Positions 12,063 to 24,700 of a stretch of DNA of 64,000 nucleotides are shown here, one piece after another (within the stretch, counting starts at the first letter, position 1; every line of letters starts with the position of its first letter). The notes below the pieces were generated by a model. The model saw only the letters and a program-made list of their open reading frames with translations. It did no database searches and had not been told where the DNA came from. The DNA lies in the NCBI GenBank assembly GCA_023897205.1, contig JAHWDD010000006.1, positions 3,038,001 to 3,102,000 on the forward strand, given 5' to 3'. The stretch comes from Exophiala sp. HKRS030. Its lineage: Eukaryota > Ascomycota > Eurotiomycetes > Chaetothyriales > Herpotrichiellaceae. The position numbers and the translations under genes are program-made.

Positions 12063-13109
12063 ATGCAAGGCTTCAACATGGGGCGGTATGTCCCGCCGGA
12101 CCTCGAAGGCGTGGTCTCGTTCAACCGTGCCTCCGGCAAAGGTCACGCACTCGGATCTCGAGCCTCGAAACTCTCCACCGAAGGTATCCTCACCGTCCGG
12201 TTCGAATGTCCGTTTGCCATCTGGTGCACAAACTGCAACCCTGAGCAGATCATCGGACAGGGCGTACGGTTCAACGCGGAGAAGAAAAAGGTTGGAGCTT
12301 ATTATTCCACACCTATCTGGAGGTTTCGATTCAAACATACGCTTTGTGGCGGTTGGATTGAGGTCAGGACCGATCCGAAAAACGCAGAGTATGTGGTTAC
12401 AGAGGGTGGTAGGAGAAGAGAGTATGGAGGTGACATGGATGAAGAGGGTGCTGAGGTAAGGTTCGACGGTGTGAAGCCGGCATCTGAGGAGGAGAAGCAG
12501 CGGCTAGAGCGAGATGGTGCATTTGTCGCTATGGAAAAGAAAGTGGCAGACAAAACGTTAGCAGATGCACAGACGCGCAGGCTGGATGAGTTATTCCAAG
12601 CGAGCGAAAGAGATTGGGCTGATCCATATGAGATGAGTAGGAAGCTACGCGCAGACTTTCGGGTTGGGCGACGGCAAAGGCAGGACGATGAGAGGACCGG
12701 CGAAGCGTTGAAAGATAAGTTTGGGTTGGAGGTTGAGATGCTCGCTGAACTTCCCGAAGACGGCGACCGAGTCAAGTACATCGACTTTGGCCACAGAGAC
12801 GAAGCGTCAAGTTCCTCAAAGCCCATGTTCGTGACAGTGCGGGAGACTCTTCCGTCTCGATCCAAACCAACCTTAAAACTGGATCAGAAGGACATTCTAC
12901 AGGAACAATTGAGGACAAACACCCGAGTCGCCACAGATCCGTTTCTAAACGGAGAATCTCCCTGGCAGCCTAGGATCAAGCGAAAGCGGGATGAAGTTGA
13001 CGCTCATGAGCAACGAGAAACACGAGATAATGAGGATAAAGAAGAACAACGAAAAATCCCAAAGGTGGGAGGCATGGCGTTGGTTGGTTACGATTCAGAT
13101 TCGTCATGA
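12063..13109 (+). CDS. saf4: Saf4/CCDC130 (CWC16/Yju2 family) splicing factor
   Basis: A single exon of 348 residues begins MQGFNMGRYVPPDLEG, the hallmark N-terminus of the family. The conserved core follows: WCTNCN, GVRFNAEKKKVGAYYSTPIW and a third Cys region HTLCGGWIEVRTDPKN. A charged coiled-coil-like C-terminal half follows, ending with a KRKRDE basic patch and VGYDSDSS. Family members associate with the spliceosome around the catalytic step. The ATG at 12063 lies 3 bases after CAATC and is chosen because it starts the conserved motif. The upstream 11738-12062 shows only promoter-like sequence. The gene is convergent with rrd1, with about 100 bases between stops. Confidence 0.92.
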   Translation: MQGFNMGRYVPPDLEGVVSFNRASGKGHALGSRASKLSTEGILTVRFECPFAIWCTNCNPEQIIGQGVRFNAEKKKVGAYYSTPIWRFRFKHTLCGGWIEVRTDPKNAEYVVTEGGRRREYGGDMDEEGAEVRFDGVKPASEEEKQRLERDGAFVAMEKKVADKTLADAQTRRLDELFQASERDWADPYEMSRKLRADFRVGRRQRQDDERTGEALKDKFGLEVEMLAELPEDGDRVKYIDFGHRDEASSSSKPMFVTVRETLPSRSKPTLKLDQKDILQEQLRTNTRVATDPFLNGESPWQPRIKRKRDEVDAHEQRETRDNEDKEEQRKIPKVGGMALVGYDSDSS

Positions 13110-13210
13110 TACCCAGGACCTTGATGTCCATGTTGTTATATAGGTTCATAATCATACACACATTAGAATTGTTCTTTGATTCAGACTTGGTGCCATTTGC
13201 ATATCCGGCG

Positions 13211-14572
13211 TCAAGGTTGCCTCGATGGTCCCGGAGCAGGAGCTCTCTCGTTCAGAGGTGGCATTGGACGTCTTTGGGCAGCAGCAACCCCTGCTCTAGG
13301 CGGAGGTAGTGCAGGAGTTCGGCTAGCCCAAGGCGCTTGTGTTACTCCATTAACAAACCCGGCCGGAGCCTGATTTGGTGGTTTAGCCCACGGAGCAGCA
13401 GTGGAAGCGCCGCCACCACCTGCAGGTACAGCTCCAGGCCGGACTGAACTGGGAGCATGTGTGTCGGTTGGGTTTCGAAGCGGCTGACTAGAGGTATGAG
13501 TAGAAGTTGGTGGTGGTTTCGCCTCAGGATCCTTTTCCCATAGAAACAAAGATCCGAATGGGAAATGCTGGACAACCGGGAACTTTGACAAGACTTCTGC
13601 GTTGTACATCTTCAACATGCCCTTGTTGATCTTGCCCCAGCCGTCTTTGATGCCCGATATGTCGAATAGCATCGGACTGTGTTCCCAGAAGGGGCCCTTC
13701 TTCACGTCATAAATGAAGGCAATGGCTGAGAAGTACATATTTGTGCTTTTCTCCTTCTCTACCAGATTGGCTTTCGTAACGGAAGAAGCGTCAGGAGCGC
13801 CTGGTAGGGAGCCTTCTAGTGGTGTCTCGTCTGTCTCTGTGATTGCTGGTGCGAATTGTGCAGAGCCAAAGACATATGGCAGGAATGAATTGTCATCCAA
13901 GCCCCACACGCCGTGAGAGCCCGCTGGCTCAAGCGTGTAAGTCATGATAAGTTTCCTGATAAGTGAGAGGTAAAGTTCGAAAATGCCCAGCACGATACCC
14001 CTTTCCTCGACACCAGGTTCGGTTTGTGGGAAGAAATTCACTTTCCATAAGCAGGCAAGAAATGCAATGAAGCTAAGTTCATGGCCAGTCCCATAGTCCA
14101 GTCTTTGCGCACTGCCGAAACTACCCAAAAGGTACCCACCTAATTCAGCAAAGGCCGGGTCCAGCTCTTCCGGAAGATACTCGCCGAGGAGATCATCTAT
14201 CTGATCTTCAACCAGTTTGTACCATTTGCGAAAACTGACATTGCCGAATCTTCTAGGACCAGTGTCAGGAGGTACCTCGTCAACAAGGTCAATCAACTTT
14301 GTGAGAAGAGCCCGTATGGACTGGACAGCGAATGAAAAAGTGACATCCTTCGAACCAAGTGGCCAGGTGGTGACCCGAGAGGCACCCTGGATGATGTCCT
14401 TTCTAGGTAGTACTGAGCGATTGAGTTGTAGTATGAAGGTCATGATATCGCGGTAAGCTAGTGATGTTAAGAAGAAAGAAACATCGGTGCCATCATGTAT
14501 TCTTTTTGACGGCTTTTCGAATCGATGAGTCTCAACATTGTCTATTCTGCTCAAGATGGGAAAACCCGCCAT
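13211..14572 (-). CDS. rrd1: PP2A phosphatase activator / peptidyl-prolyl isomerase Rrd1 (PTPA family)
   Basis: A single exon of 453 residues. The PTPA domain runs from about residue 18 ([20 protein letters not shown]) to about 340 and includes [20 protein letters not shown], the family signature. A Pro/Ala/Gly-rich tail of about 100 residues with APWA-type repeats follows, typical of Rrd1 rather than Rrd2 in filamentous fungi. It activates PP2A-type phosphatases (Sit4/Pph complexes in yeast) and isomerises a prolyl bond. It is transcribed divergently from the SANT-like gene. Confidence 0.92.
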   Translation of the reverse strand: MAGFPILSRIDNVETHRFEKPSKRIHDGTDVSFFLTSLAYRDIMTFILQLNRSVLPRKDIIQGASRVTTWPLGSKDVTFSFAVQSIRALLTKLIDLVDEVPPDTGPRRFGNVSFRKWYKLVEDQIDDLLGEYLPEELDPAFAELGGYLLGSFGSAQRLDYGTGHELSFIAFLACLWKVNFFPQTEPGVEERGIVLGIFELYLSLIRKLIMTYTLEPAGSHGVWGLDDNSFLPYVFGSAQFAPAITETDETPLEGSLPGAPDASSVTKANLVEKEKSTNMYFSAIAFIYDVKKGPFWEHSPMLFDISGIKDGWGKINKGMLKMYNAEVLSKFPVVQHFPFGSLFLWEKDPEAKPPPTSTHTSSQPLRNPTDTHAPSSVRPGAVPAGGGGASTAAPWAKPPNQAPAGFVNGVTQAPWASRTPALPPPRAGVAAAQRRPMPPLNERAPAPGPSRQP

Positions 14573-14879
14573 CGCGAGTGAATGAAGGTCGTTTAAGGAC
14601 TGCGAGATAGTAGTTGCCTATAACTCGTGCTCAGTAAGTTATTGTTGATGTGATACTGTCCAAGAGCGTCTTCTTTGGCAATGGTGTTGGGAACGAAGCG
14701 TGCGCGGTCTTGTGCTTGAACATATATCACAACGACGGATCAAAAGAGCGCACGCGCAGTCGCGTACCGCGGCCTGAAACAACCGAAAATCACCCAGTCT
14801 GCGTAGCAACCAGGAACAGTTCGCTTACATCTAGCGTACAATCGATGCCCCCGCCTGTGATGTACAACCGTTCAACGAT
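14573..14879. promoter_or_regulatory. Shared bidirectional promoter region (rrd1 / SANT-like gene)
   Basis: About 300 bases separate two divergent starts (14572 minus, 14880 plus). No clear TATA box is seen. It must hold the promoters of both genes unless a 5' UTR intron extends one of them. Confidence 0.5.
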
Positions 14880-17186
14880 ATGGTGCTGTCGACGAGGAGA
14901 CCACTAAGGTACTCGAGTCCGGCAATGGATACTGCGGAAGAAGAAGTCACCGCAATCATGAACGACCTAGCTAATGGCACTTCGACCAATACCACCACCA
15001 AAAGCAAGCGGACTGCAGATGATGCGCAACTCACAAACAAATCTCCTAGGAAGAGAGTCACAGTGGACCTACCAGCTCCATCCGAACCCAGCGTGGTCTC
15101 GCCTCGTCGCCAGTCAGGCAGGTTACAACTTCGACGGTCTCTACCCGCTCTTCCCACGCCTAGATTGAACGGGACTATATATGACATCCCTGGAGATGAT
15201 GAACAACAGCATACTCCACAGGCTATCGAGCCAGTCAAGAGGTTGAGAGCTTTGCAGAAGCAAAAAGATCCACAAAACTCGCCATTCAAGGGCTGGGGTG
15301 TGTTGGAAACGAAATCTACGGCACGAGTCTATCTTGACGATTCGCCCGCAAAGAATACTCGCACTAAAAGCTTGGACAAAATCAAAAAGTCTCTACAGAG
15401 ATCGGTAAACCCTGAGAAAAGGCCTCTAGTGGTGAGGAAGACGGTTGGTAAAGCTCATGTCACGCCTAGACGATCGGTTAGACAATCTATGATGGCCGAA
15501 GATCCAATTGAGGCTGCTGAGAGATATGAGGATGAACCGCTTACCCCCGGTCTCGGTCTCAAGCCTTCGGGGAAGGAAGCAGTACGGAAAGCGCTAGCAG
15601 AGTTTTCTCCTTTAAAGGCGGATCAAAGACGTGTCAGGGTTAGACAGCAAGATGAAACCACAGCCTTGGATGTGGACGCCACTACCACGCAGATGAGGCA
15701 GGATGCTCGGAATAACGAAGGAGACACATCAGAAGCACATGCCGATGAATTTACCCAGAGTTTGAACGCGCACCAAGAGGAAGAAGACGAAGGTACAGCT
15801 GGAAGGGACGAAGAGGAAGACGAGGAAGAGGACGAAGACGGTGAACCATCGAGCACGTCAAATCCGAAAAAGCGCAAATCAAAAAAGAGTGCGATCAGCA
15901 GGGCTGCGCCCAGCGAGCCTCCCACGCTGCGTCCTGAAAGTGAAGCGGAGATAAGGACTCGACTACAGACAGAAAAGGAAGATGCTGAAAAAGCACGACA
16001 ACTGCGACACTCTGCATTGAAAGGCGTCAGAAAAGCCGTAAAATATCATGACCTCAAAAAGCCCTGGACTGAGCTATTGGTGGCCGTTGTGAAACTCGAA
16101 GAAGTACGGTCGACACCGGAACCTACATCCACCCGAGGAAGGGGTCTGCAGCGTCCTCTGGATTCTTTGCTTTCTGCATACCGAGATCTCGCCAGTCAAG
16201 AACCTCGAAATCCACAAGCAGCCGTGCAGCGTATTGGCGACGACATCCGCCTTTGCAAAGCACGTCTCAAAGACATCCACAAGTGGAGACTGCCGACACA
16301 GCAATGCGATGTGCGCGAGCGAAGCCGAATGGCTAAGGACATATACCAGCATTTAATCCCTAGCTCGATTATCCTTGCAAAGACGGTCCTGAAAGCCCGA
16401 TACCGGGACAGTGAGCTCAGCATCACCGCACACAAAGAGCTTGTCCAGATCCTCGAACTGACACGACGCACCGTCTCAATTGGTCGAGAATGGCAGCCTC
16501 GCCCACAACTTGAAAGTGGGCTCAAAAAATTGATAGTCCAAAGTATTGCGGCCAACGTTGACAAGCTACTCGACGCGTACGAAAACGTTATCTCGCAGGA
16601 CGCCGATATACAGTACCTCGACGACCTAGAAGTCAAACAACGCGCCGACCTAGCTGCAATAACAAAGGCGGAGAAGCAGAGGCGCGATGCAGTCCGCCAG
16701 AAATATCGCCTTTTAACAGTCCCGCCACAATACAGAAATCCCACCACGAACCCTCATATCACGGACATCGACGACATACCCCTGGGCCCCTCAGGTTCAG
16801 CAGAGCAGCACCTCCCACCAACCAATGCGTCAACCACCTCCACCCCATCTCCTATTGCACACCGCACCGGTGCAAACTACGCCTCCCTCCCACGGTCGCG
16901 CCGACCGCCTCTCCCACGCCAGGCAACGGAAGACATCCCCGCACCAACCGGAAAAGCCTGGACGGCGCAGGAGACCATCGTCCTGCTCAATGCCTTAGCT
17001 CGATTCACGACGCCAACCCGTTTCCACGACATCATGTCCAAATACGGCGGATCGACCGGTCTCCTGCGACGCTTCACAATGGACGAAATCATCGAGCAGG
17101 CCAAGTTTGTCAAGGAGAGCATGAAGGCTGACATGGCGCAAGTGTCGGACACGCGTTTTGACTTTCTGAGATCCGTGCCTGCGTGA
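14880..17186 (+). CDS. Uncharacterised nuclear protein with C-terminal SANT/Myb-like domain
   Basis: A single exon of 768 residues. The N-terminal 350 residues are disordered and basic, with an acidic run at about 302-318 followed by KKRKSKKS, a probable nuclear localisation signal. A helical middle region (about 350-590) contains charged coiled-coil-like segments. Near the C-terminus, KAWTAQETIVLLNALARFTT and a following helix pattern resemble a SANT/Myb repeat. The protein ends with FLRSVPA. I do not recognise a named ortholog; a chromatin or DNA-binding role is inferred from composition and the SANT-like end. A second ATG (MDTAEEEV, 14925) could also be the start. Confidence 0.75.
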   Translation: MVLSTRRPLRYSSPAMDTAEEEVTAIMNDLANGTSTNTTTKSKRTADDAQLTNKSPRKRVTVDLPAPSEPSVVSPRRQSGRLQLRRSLPALPTPRLNGTIYDIPGDDEQQHTPQAIEPVKRLRALQKQKDPQNSPFKGWGVLETKSTARVYLDDSPAKNTRTKSLDKIKKSLQRSVNPEKRPLVVRKTVGKAHVTPRRSVRQSMMAEDPIEAAERYEDEPLTPGLGLKPSGKEAVRKALAEFSPLKADQRRVRVRQQDETTALDVDATTTQMRQDARNNEGDTSEAHADEFTQSLNAHQEEEDEGTAGRDEEEDEEEDEDGEPSSTSNPKKRKSKKSAISRAAPSEPPTLRPESEAEIRTRLQTEKEDAEKARQLRHSALKGVRKAVKYHDLKKPWTELLVAVVKLEEVRSTPEPTSTRGRGLQRPLDSLLSAYRDLASQEPRNPQAAVQRIGDDIRLCKARLKDIHKWRLPTQQCDVRERSRMAKDIYQHLIPSSIILAKTVLKARYRDSELSITAHKELVQILELTRRTVSIGREWQPRPQLESGLKKLIVQSIAANVDKLLDAYENVISQDADIQYLDDLEVKQRADLAAITKAEKQRRDAVRQKYRLLTVPPQYRNPTTNPHITDIDDIPLGPSGSAEQHLPPTNASTTSTPSPIAHRTGANYASLPRSRRPPLPRQATEDIPAPTGKAWTAQETIVLLNALARFTTPTRFHDIMSKYGGSTGLLRRFTMDEIIEQAKFVKESMKADMAQVSDTRFDFLRSVPA

Positions 17187-18078
17187 TGAACGATGGTGGC
17201 GCGTTCCTTCTCTGTTTGTTCTGTTGTTCAATGATATGACAATTCCAATTCCCACGACCGATATGTTTTCCACGATTACCCCCCCCCCCTCCCGGAGTGC
17301 CACAGCACATCGAATGAAACCCCCAGTGGTATCCGTGTATTTGTCTCAAGTCCTCTCTTTGAGCGGCAGAAGAAGTCTAGAAAACGCACCTCGCGACGGA
17401 CTCTATGGACAAGGTAACAACCGAAATCAGCCACCACCCAAACTATGTAGCCAGCCAGCCAGCCAGCCAGCCAGCGAACCAGCCACCCTGCCAGAACGGG
17501 GAAGTGCCATATTCGATCTTCTATCTTCCATATTCATATTCCAAATCCTAGTAAGAGCAACAAGGAATCACAAGTCTCGTGGTATGTTCTTGTTTCCGCA
17601 CCGGGGGCGTCCAGTGGCCATTTTCACCAGGTCTACTGTCCTATACTTTACTGTGCTGCAATTTCGATATCCGCGCCTCTTGCGAGTAATTGTCCAAGAG
17701 CTCTATTAGGATTCCAGTACCGGCGGTTAAGAGTCTATGTGTCGCACGATAGGTATAGGCGTACAGGAATATGAAGGGCTTCATGTCTCTACCGTCAACT
17801 TCATTACCAATTACCAATGCTCGCAAACCAACTAGCATATATATATGCCGCCTATCCAAGTCTGTGTGTACAAACGCTTCTTCCAATGCATCGAAGACTC
17901 CCTTCCTGTCCAAGAATTGGGACTCTAGCCATTGCAATGGCATATGTTGAACTTGTAATACTCCAGGATCGTCCTGCAAGGACCGTTTTTCCATACCCAA
18001 CCATGTCCCAATACCAAGTGCATATGCAATACTAATCATGAACGTTTCCATACCCGGGCCTCCGTCAAGTCCAACACC
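17187..18078. other. Intergenic (convergent genes) with low-complexity tracts
   Basis: It lies between the stops of the SANT-like gene and set9. It contains a C-rich run near 17280 and an AGCC microsatellite. A 136-codon minus-strand ORF (18051-17641) begins just after the set9 stop; it has no recognisable domain and more likely lies in the set9 3' UTR. Confidence 0.5.
17449..17475. repeat. (AGCC)n microsatellite
   Basis: More than six tandem AGCC units lie in noncoding DNA, followed by degenerate copies. Confidence 0.9.
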
Positions 18079-20445
18079 CTAACCTCGATCAGTGTAGACG
18101 CCCACCGGACGTGTGACAAATCGATTACTTCTTCTCCTCGCGTCGTCTGGTGTAGCTGAATCATTACTTTCGCTGGCCTCTCTCATGGCACTTTCCGTGC
18201 CATTACCTCTCGAGCCAGATCGGAACTTCGCCTCCAACATGGCCAAGACCAGATCGCCGGCTTCTCTTGCTTTCTCCGCTTCCTCCAACAGGCCCTTGCG
18301 TTTCAATTCACGCTCTTCCTCAGGAAGGACAAATCGATGGATCGTACGGTGATCCATCACTCGTTCCTCCTCATCGCCACCTCCCTCGACCCAGGTTCCT
18401 TTACCAGTCCGGCCGTGGCGACGATATGCGCTATACTCGACATTTGGCGCATCACGCTTCTTGCTCAGACTTTTGCGCTCCAGAAGTTTTCGAGGATCAG
18501 GATCTGTCTTTGGCCAAGGGAATCCGTACAGCATGCTGTGCCTTTCGCAGCGTGGACACTCACGTCGAGTCTGGTAGCCGTTTGGCTGAATAAAAAAGCC
18601 ATGACACTTTGAGTTATGACACTGGACCCACCGATCATGTGGTTGGGCCAACAGTTTTCGTGTCAAAATATAATCGCCTGCAATTCTGATGGTCCCTGTA
18701 ACTGGATGCACAGACAAAGTGACAACTGTTGCTGTGGTGCCGTTCTGTTCTATGGAAGGCAGTACACTGTTGTCTGATACTGATGCTGGAGCGAGTGATT
18801 CGTGAACCTCTCTGGTAACTGTAGTGGTGGTCAGAGTTGAGACCGCATGGGGTACGACAGCTTCGTCATTCGTGTCTTCTCTGCCGTCCAGGGTTGAAAC
18901 CAATTCGACATCGGCGGCAGGAAGCGCGTCCTCGCTTCGGGAATATCCAGGCACCGCTTGACCAATTATGATAGTATCGTCATCCGTCTCGACCTTTGTT
19001 GTTTCCACGGATTCGATTTTGATTGTCACTGGGTTGCCACTGACATTCTCTGCTGGTGTTCTGCTCGTCTCCATCACCGAGCCGAAGCTCGAAGGAGAAG
19101 TAGGGGCGGGTGATAGAGGAAGTCGTGATGTAGGTTTGCCTAACAATTTAGACGCCACTTTGTTCTCCCCCATAGCGACATTGTACTTGTGGTCCTCCAA
19201 TGGCTTATCCTCCTCGGTGGGAGTGATGTTACCGCGGTCACCAGCCTGATCTGTCGAAGACTGGTTATCGGGTACAAGGGAAGGTTCCCGCTCCACGGAC
19301 CGAGCTGGACTACGAGGTGGTGACAGAGTAGTCCCCTGCTCAGGAGCCGGAGTAGCTTGGGTTCCTGGTGTCGGCAATTCGTCACTTGAAGCCACAGCGT
19401 CAACATTGTTTCCATCTGAACCTGATGGGGGAGTCCACGAATGCTGTAGCTTGGAAGGTGACTGTGCAGATTTCATGTTCTTCTTTGCTGGCCTCGGTGC
19501 CGACATTGCTGGCGACAACTCGGGATCGAACTTTCGTTTCAGGCCGCGTGTGCTAGAGCCAGATCTACTTGCTGGTATGGGCGTGGAATTTTGACTGGCA
19601 TTTTCCAAAAAGGCATTCTTTGGTGTCCAACCATTTCGTTCCAACATCTCACATGTATGACATAGACAATCAATGTTATTCGGTCCAAAGTAATCGTCGC
19701 CATACGAAACAGTGATCTCGTCTCCAACCTCAATATTCTTCATGGCGACCACTTCCATGCCGTCAGGGCCAGTGGTAACTAGACGTCCATTAGCATCACA
19801 GTCGTGATTGGCAAAACGTGCAGGTCCCAAGAAAATCGAGGAATTCTTCTTGCGACTGGATACAACAATACTGAAATTACGATTGGTCATATCCAGGTCT
19901 GCCGATTCTTCCGTAGTAAGGGGGACAAGAGTGCCGACCAGATATTTGACTTTGTCGCCTTGCTTGATCCTTCGACGAGCCGTGACAGCCGCTTCATAAG
20001 TGACAATGGTGTAACGATTTGTCGTTGATACCTCCCATGCACAATCTGTGCTGTAAAGGGCAATGTACTTTCGCAAATGGGAGAGAAATCGTTCCTTTTC
20101 GGTTTTTGTGCGTAGACCCTTCTTGTATCTCTTAAGACCCGGGAGGGCCAGCAGCGCTTTCTCAGCGGCGACGAGGTCCTTGTCGACAATAACCTTTTGG
20201 AGCAAAATTCTTGGAACCTCCTCCTCTTTGATGCCGCGGATAGGAAAGTGCTTGGTCCGATTCTTTCGTATGCGCGCCTTGTAGTAAGCCTAGAGGGGTT
20301 TTTAATAAGTGGAAATCTCATAGGATCAACCGCGACTAACATTGTCAATAAGGACGTCAGAGCAGACATCGTCGTGTGCAGCCAATTCAGCAAGTGACAG
20401 GCGCTGGACCTTTTCGGGCTCCTGGAATTTCTTCTTTTGAGCCAT
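18079..20445 (-). CDS. set9: Histone H4-K20 methyltransferase Set9 (Suv4-20 type)
   Basis: Exon 1 (20445-20341) encodes MAQKKKFQEPEKVQRLSLAE and on to DVLIDN. The intron (20340-20290, GTTAGT...CTAG) removes 51 bases. Exon 2 (20289-18079) continues AYYKARIRKNR; total 771 residues. The SET domain shows the cofactor/substrate motif FANHDCDANG and YGDDYFG, then a post-SET CLCHTCE. A long low-complexity middle follows, and then a conserved C-terminal region with a CxxC...CPRC zinc-like pair (WVQCHNSKCHGFF). Family members trimethylate H4K20 and act in heterochromatin or DNA-damage checkpoint signalling. The length exceeds many Set9 orthologs because of the disordered middle. Confidence 0.93.
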
Positions 20446-21715
20446 GACGTGAAGACCTGTAGCGCTGAGAGGCTTGAATGGACGAGTTTCGGAGTCGAGG
20501 TACCCTCAAACGATATCTAGAAACAGGAGACTCGAGGGATGGGCGAGGTTGTCAGGTATGTGGAGCGGTAGGGCAGGTGTTGACCGTCAATGAGTGGAAG
20601 GGTAGTAATTATAGGGAAGATCGCGACCATGGGACGGGTCTGAGATCAGGCCAGCCTGATGTCGACAACAGCAGTTTGAATCAAGGGAGCGTGTTGCGAC
20701 AGAGACATAATGGTCGCGTCAACCAGAGAGGTGTTGAGATGGGTAAAAGTCGAACATGGGCTGAAAGCAAAGCAATAACGAGTGAAGAATGAGAGAGCGA
20801 GTGTGAACAGGTATCTGTCTGTTCGTCTAGCCAAGTGGGCTCTGAATTTCTATCAAGGGAAAGATCAAGAGAGGGGGTGTGGATGTGGTCAGGAAGAGGA
20901 TTGAGGGCGCAAAAGACGGCCAGGATGTGTTGTGGATGCAGGACAGAGACAGAAACAGAAACAGTGACAGACGCGGCAGGAGGTGGATGGGATTGATGGA
21001 TGGAGGAAGGAGTGACGGAGATACCTGCCAACTACTGCCGTGAAAATGAAAAAGCCTCGATTGAGGTTGAGCGGTGGACAGCGCCTAAAGGGACCCAGAA
21101 GAGGGGCCAAGGGGGCTCCTTAGGCTCTCTGGGGCCTCGCGTGGTAGCCGTTTGGGCAAATACGACTCCCGTATCCAAGCTGAAAAGCCACCAATGCAGC
21201 CCGAGGCGGGCCCGTAAGTGCCAGGCCAAAAGGAGGCTTAGGGGCTTCCTTAGGCACTTGGCGCTAATCATGCAAGTGTCCCTTGCCGCTGCCAAAGGCA
21301 ACGAAATGGAGTCCTCTGTGCCGAATCATTTCAACATGCAAATTTCCAGTTCTTTATGCAAACAGCAGTCCGTTCCGTCTGTTGCGTAACGTTGCCTTGA
21401 GCCCGTTCATAGCAATCACCATGCATCACCTAATGCGGGTCCCTGTCTATCCCGATGCTTCTCACCCAATGACGATTCTCAGATTTGTCACGTGATATGG
21501 TTCTGGAAACCTCGTCGACGACACATTCTGATATAACTCAAAAAGGAGACATCGATGCACACTGTGCCTATGGTCCCCGAACATGAACACCCAAGAATAT
21601 GCAACATCACCTGTTCTATGGTTACCAAGATAATATCCAAGCGTCCAAAAGTGAAATTCCGTTGTCAATGCACGCTATCCAGTCCAAATGTACAATCAAG
21701 TTGAAAACCTCAGAA
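20446..21715. other. Intergenic upstream of set9 and downstream of the NLR gene
   Basis: No convincing gene is present. Purine-rich and ACAGAGACAGAAAC-type low-complexity stretches lie at 20780-21000, and GC-rich segments at 21060-21260. It presumably carries the set9 promoter and a long 5' UTR. Confidence 0.5.
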
Positions 21716-24700
21716 CTATGTTCCCACTTGGCCCGTTTCCAAATCCTTAAATTCGTTAAAAATCCGTTGCAACCAGGTCTCAAGATTTACCTCTGGGTCA
21801 TCAGATTCACCATCTTCCAATACGCTGAGATCCAACTCCTCCACCAAATGGCTATATTTACCATTAGCTTCCTCATATGCTCGCTCGTAATCATCGTCAA
21901 AAAGTGGTTCCAGTGTTGAATTCGGCAATTTGATTTTACCGGCAACAGCTGCATCCGAGTCTCTTATGGACCTGAACCTCTTGTTGCGCCCTTTGGGAAT
22001 CTTGAAGAACATATGACCTTTGCAGCGCCACTCATAGTGGCCACCACCCTTGCCCATGCGTTGACTCCAATTGCGTCCCAGTTGTCGATCATGGAAGCAA
22101 TCACTGCAGAAGTCCACATCGAAACAGACCGTGCAACAGAAGAGGTCGCCTTTGATCGTGTCCCGGCAGTCCTCACAGTAGACTTGGAAACTTGTGCGTG
22201 TGCCTTCTTCAGCATCCTCATCACTGTCGGCCGTCGAGGATTTTTTTCCACCGAGATCCCCACGCTCAGAAGCATTCTTACCTTTGCGCCATTCCTGAAT
22301 TTCTAATCGGGATATCGCAATCTTGAAATCCGCAGTTCTGCCCATGAGGCGGAAGCATTGCGTGAGAAGATAATAGTCTGACGTTGTTGACACGTAATCT
22401 TGTGATTGCAAAGCTGAGACCACCTTCAATATTGTCCTACCCAGCTGACTATTGCGTATGTCCTTGGGAGTGGGTACGTAGGACTCAGAGTGAGCACCAA
22501 AGACCGAGAAGCACGGTTGATACAATGAAGCCCAGTCGAGGCTCGTGTGGCCTACCGAATCGATCAAGGAGCATTCGGCCTTACCATCGACAAGTATCTG
22601 TGTAATCTCGGGTGCTTCAGAACGACAGGCGAGGTGAAGGCATGTTTCTGCGTCGCTTGTGACTGCATTGATATCGACCCCGACATCAACCAAGTACTTG
22701 ACATTATCTTCATTCCTGCTCAGAACAGCCATATGAAGGGCCGTCCGCCTCTGGCTGTCTTTTGCGTTGAAATCTGCGCCATACTGTACCAATAACGGTA
22801 AGTTATTGATGAAAGGATGTGCAGCAGCATGGTGGAGGGCTGTTTGTCCCATATAATCAACTGCAGAGATATTTGCTCCGTGGCTCAGGAGTAGGTTCAG
22901 TCCTTCTTCAAAGCCGTCACGCGCGGCGGCGACCAGTGGTATAGCTCCATTCTCGGTAAAGGCGTTAGGGTCGCAGCCCTCTTTCAAAAGCAATCTGACA
23001 ACGTCGGGACTGCATTTCCAGGTGTCAAGCGCCGCAAAGAGAACGCTTCCTTGCGACATGTTGCCAAAATGAATATCAGCCCCTTGCTGAATCATAAACT
23101 CGACGACTTCAAGGTTTGCAGAAGCACATGCTGCATGAAGGGCGCTCGGGTGAAGAGTGCCTACGCTGGCAGATTAGTGTGTGCGTGGGATATTACTTCT
23201 TAGACTTACCACCAGAGGCATTGATATTACCGGGCTTTACTTGCAATACTCGCCTTACAACTTCAATCTGTCCCGACGCGCACGCGGCGACCAGTTCATT
23301 CCCATATTTGCCACCGTCGATCCTGGCACCAGCCTCATGCAGAATTTGAAAAATATGAAGGTTCGGAGCATCGCTGGTCAAACACCTCTCAAGAGCCTCT
23401 CCGCCGTAGAGCACAATATTTACACCCCTGTCCAGCAGCAGCTGAACGGTGGCGCTCTTTCCACTGGCAACAGCTTTTGCAAGAACGTTACTATAAGATT
23501 CTCCATCTGTGAAAATCTGATTGATGCGCGCATTGTGGTCCAAAAGGAGAGTCATCATTTTGAGATTTCCGTTGGACACTGCAGCGCCCAGAATTGAAGG
23601 TTGCCCGATCTCCGAATAATTGACATCCGCACCATGCACAATTAGTGACTTTGCAAATATCAGCCAAGACTCGTATCGGTCCCCCGAACTGTATTTAGTG
23701 ATATGTAGGAGAAACTTGGAAGCCCAGATCCGTTTCTCTCGTTTGTCGACTAGCGAACTGGCAACTTGGTCAGTAAGGACTTTCATAATGTCGAAGTTTT
23801 GAGACTGGACTGCGGCATAAGTTGCTGAAGCTGTTCTGTACTTCAGCCTGCCGAAAGCTCTGGCATCGGCTCCGTGCTCTAAAAGCATGGCCACAATGCT
23901 GAGGTGATTCCCTTCTGCAGCTACACCCAAAGCAAAGTGATTCTCAGAGTCTCTAGCATTCGGATCGGCGCCGTTTTGCAAGCATGTCAACACACGGTCT
24001 TGGTCTCCTAGTGCGATGATTTCGAGGAATGCTGATGGTTCTGTTGCTACAAAGCCCTGGGATTTGTCTGCGCCGCGTGCGAGCAGAAGGTTGACGACGT
24101 CAGAGTGACCTTTGCCCATAGCAATGCGCAAAGCAGTCTTACGTACCCTCTGCCCAACCAAATCAATATCTGCACCATGTTGTAGTAGACTTTGAGTCGC
24201 GAACAGGTTTCCAGAGCAAGCTGCCGCCTGAAGCGGGGTATCACAACAGGATTTGTCGCTATTAATTGTAGCTAAGGCCTGACTGATATCCTCGTTGACA
24301 GATGACGAATTCTGGAGCAGTGTGGTGAGGATAGAATTATATACCTCCTTTTCAGGGCCCTCTATAGAGTCTTGAGGTTGATCTCTGAGGGACAGTCTAG
24401 GAAAGCCAGGACAGCCTCTTTCTGCGGAAGAGCCATGGCAGGCAATGATGAGAGCTGAACCGGCAGGGCCGACTGTCTGCGTTTCGACATTCGCTTCATG
24501 CATGATCAGATCCCTGACGAAGTCACACGAGCCACTGTAAACGGCATATTGTAGAGGAGTGGTGCCGTCTGCATCAGGAGCATTGACGTCAGCACCAGCC
24601 TTTAGGAGGAAATGGACAGACTCTTTGGAAGCAGACTTCAGACTTTCTACTAGTGCAGGGCCACTTTCATGGACATAGAATCTTCGACACCCAGGAGGAA

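Noticed and set aside
17641..18051. 136-codon minus-strand ORF after set9
   Set aside because: Begins 28 bases after the set9 stop and lacks recognisable features; more likely 3' UTR.
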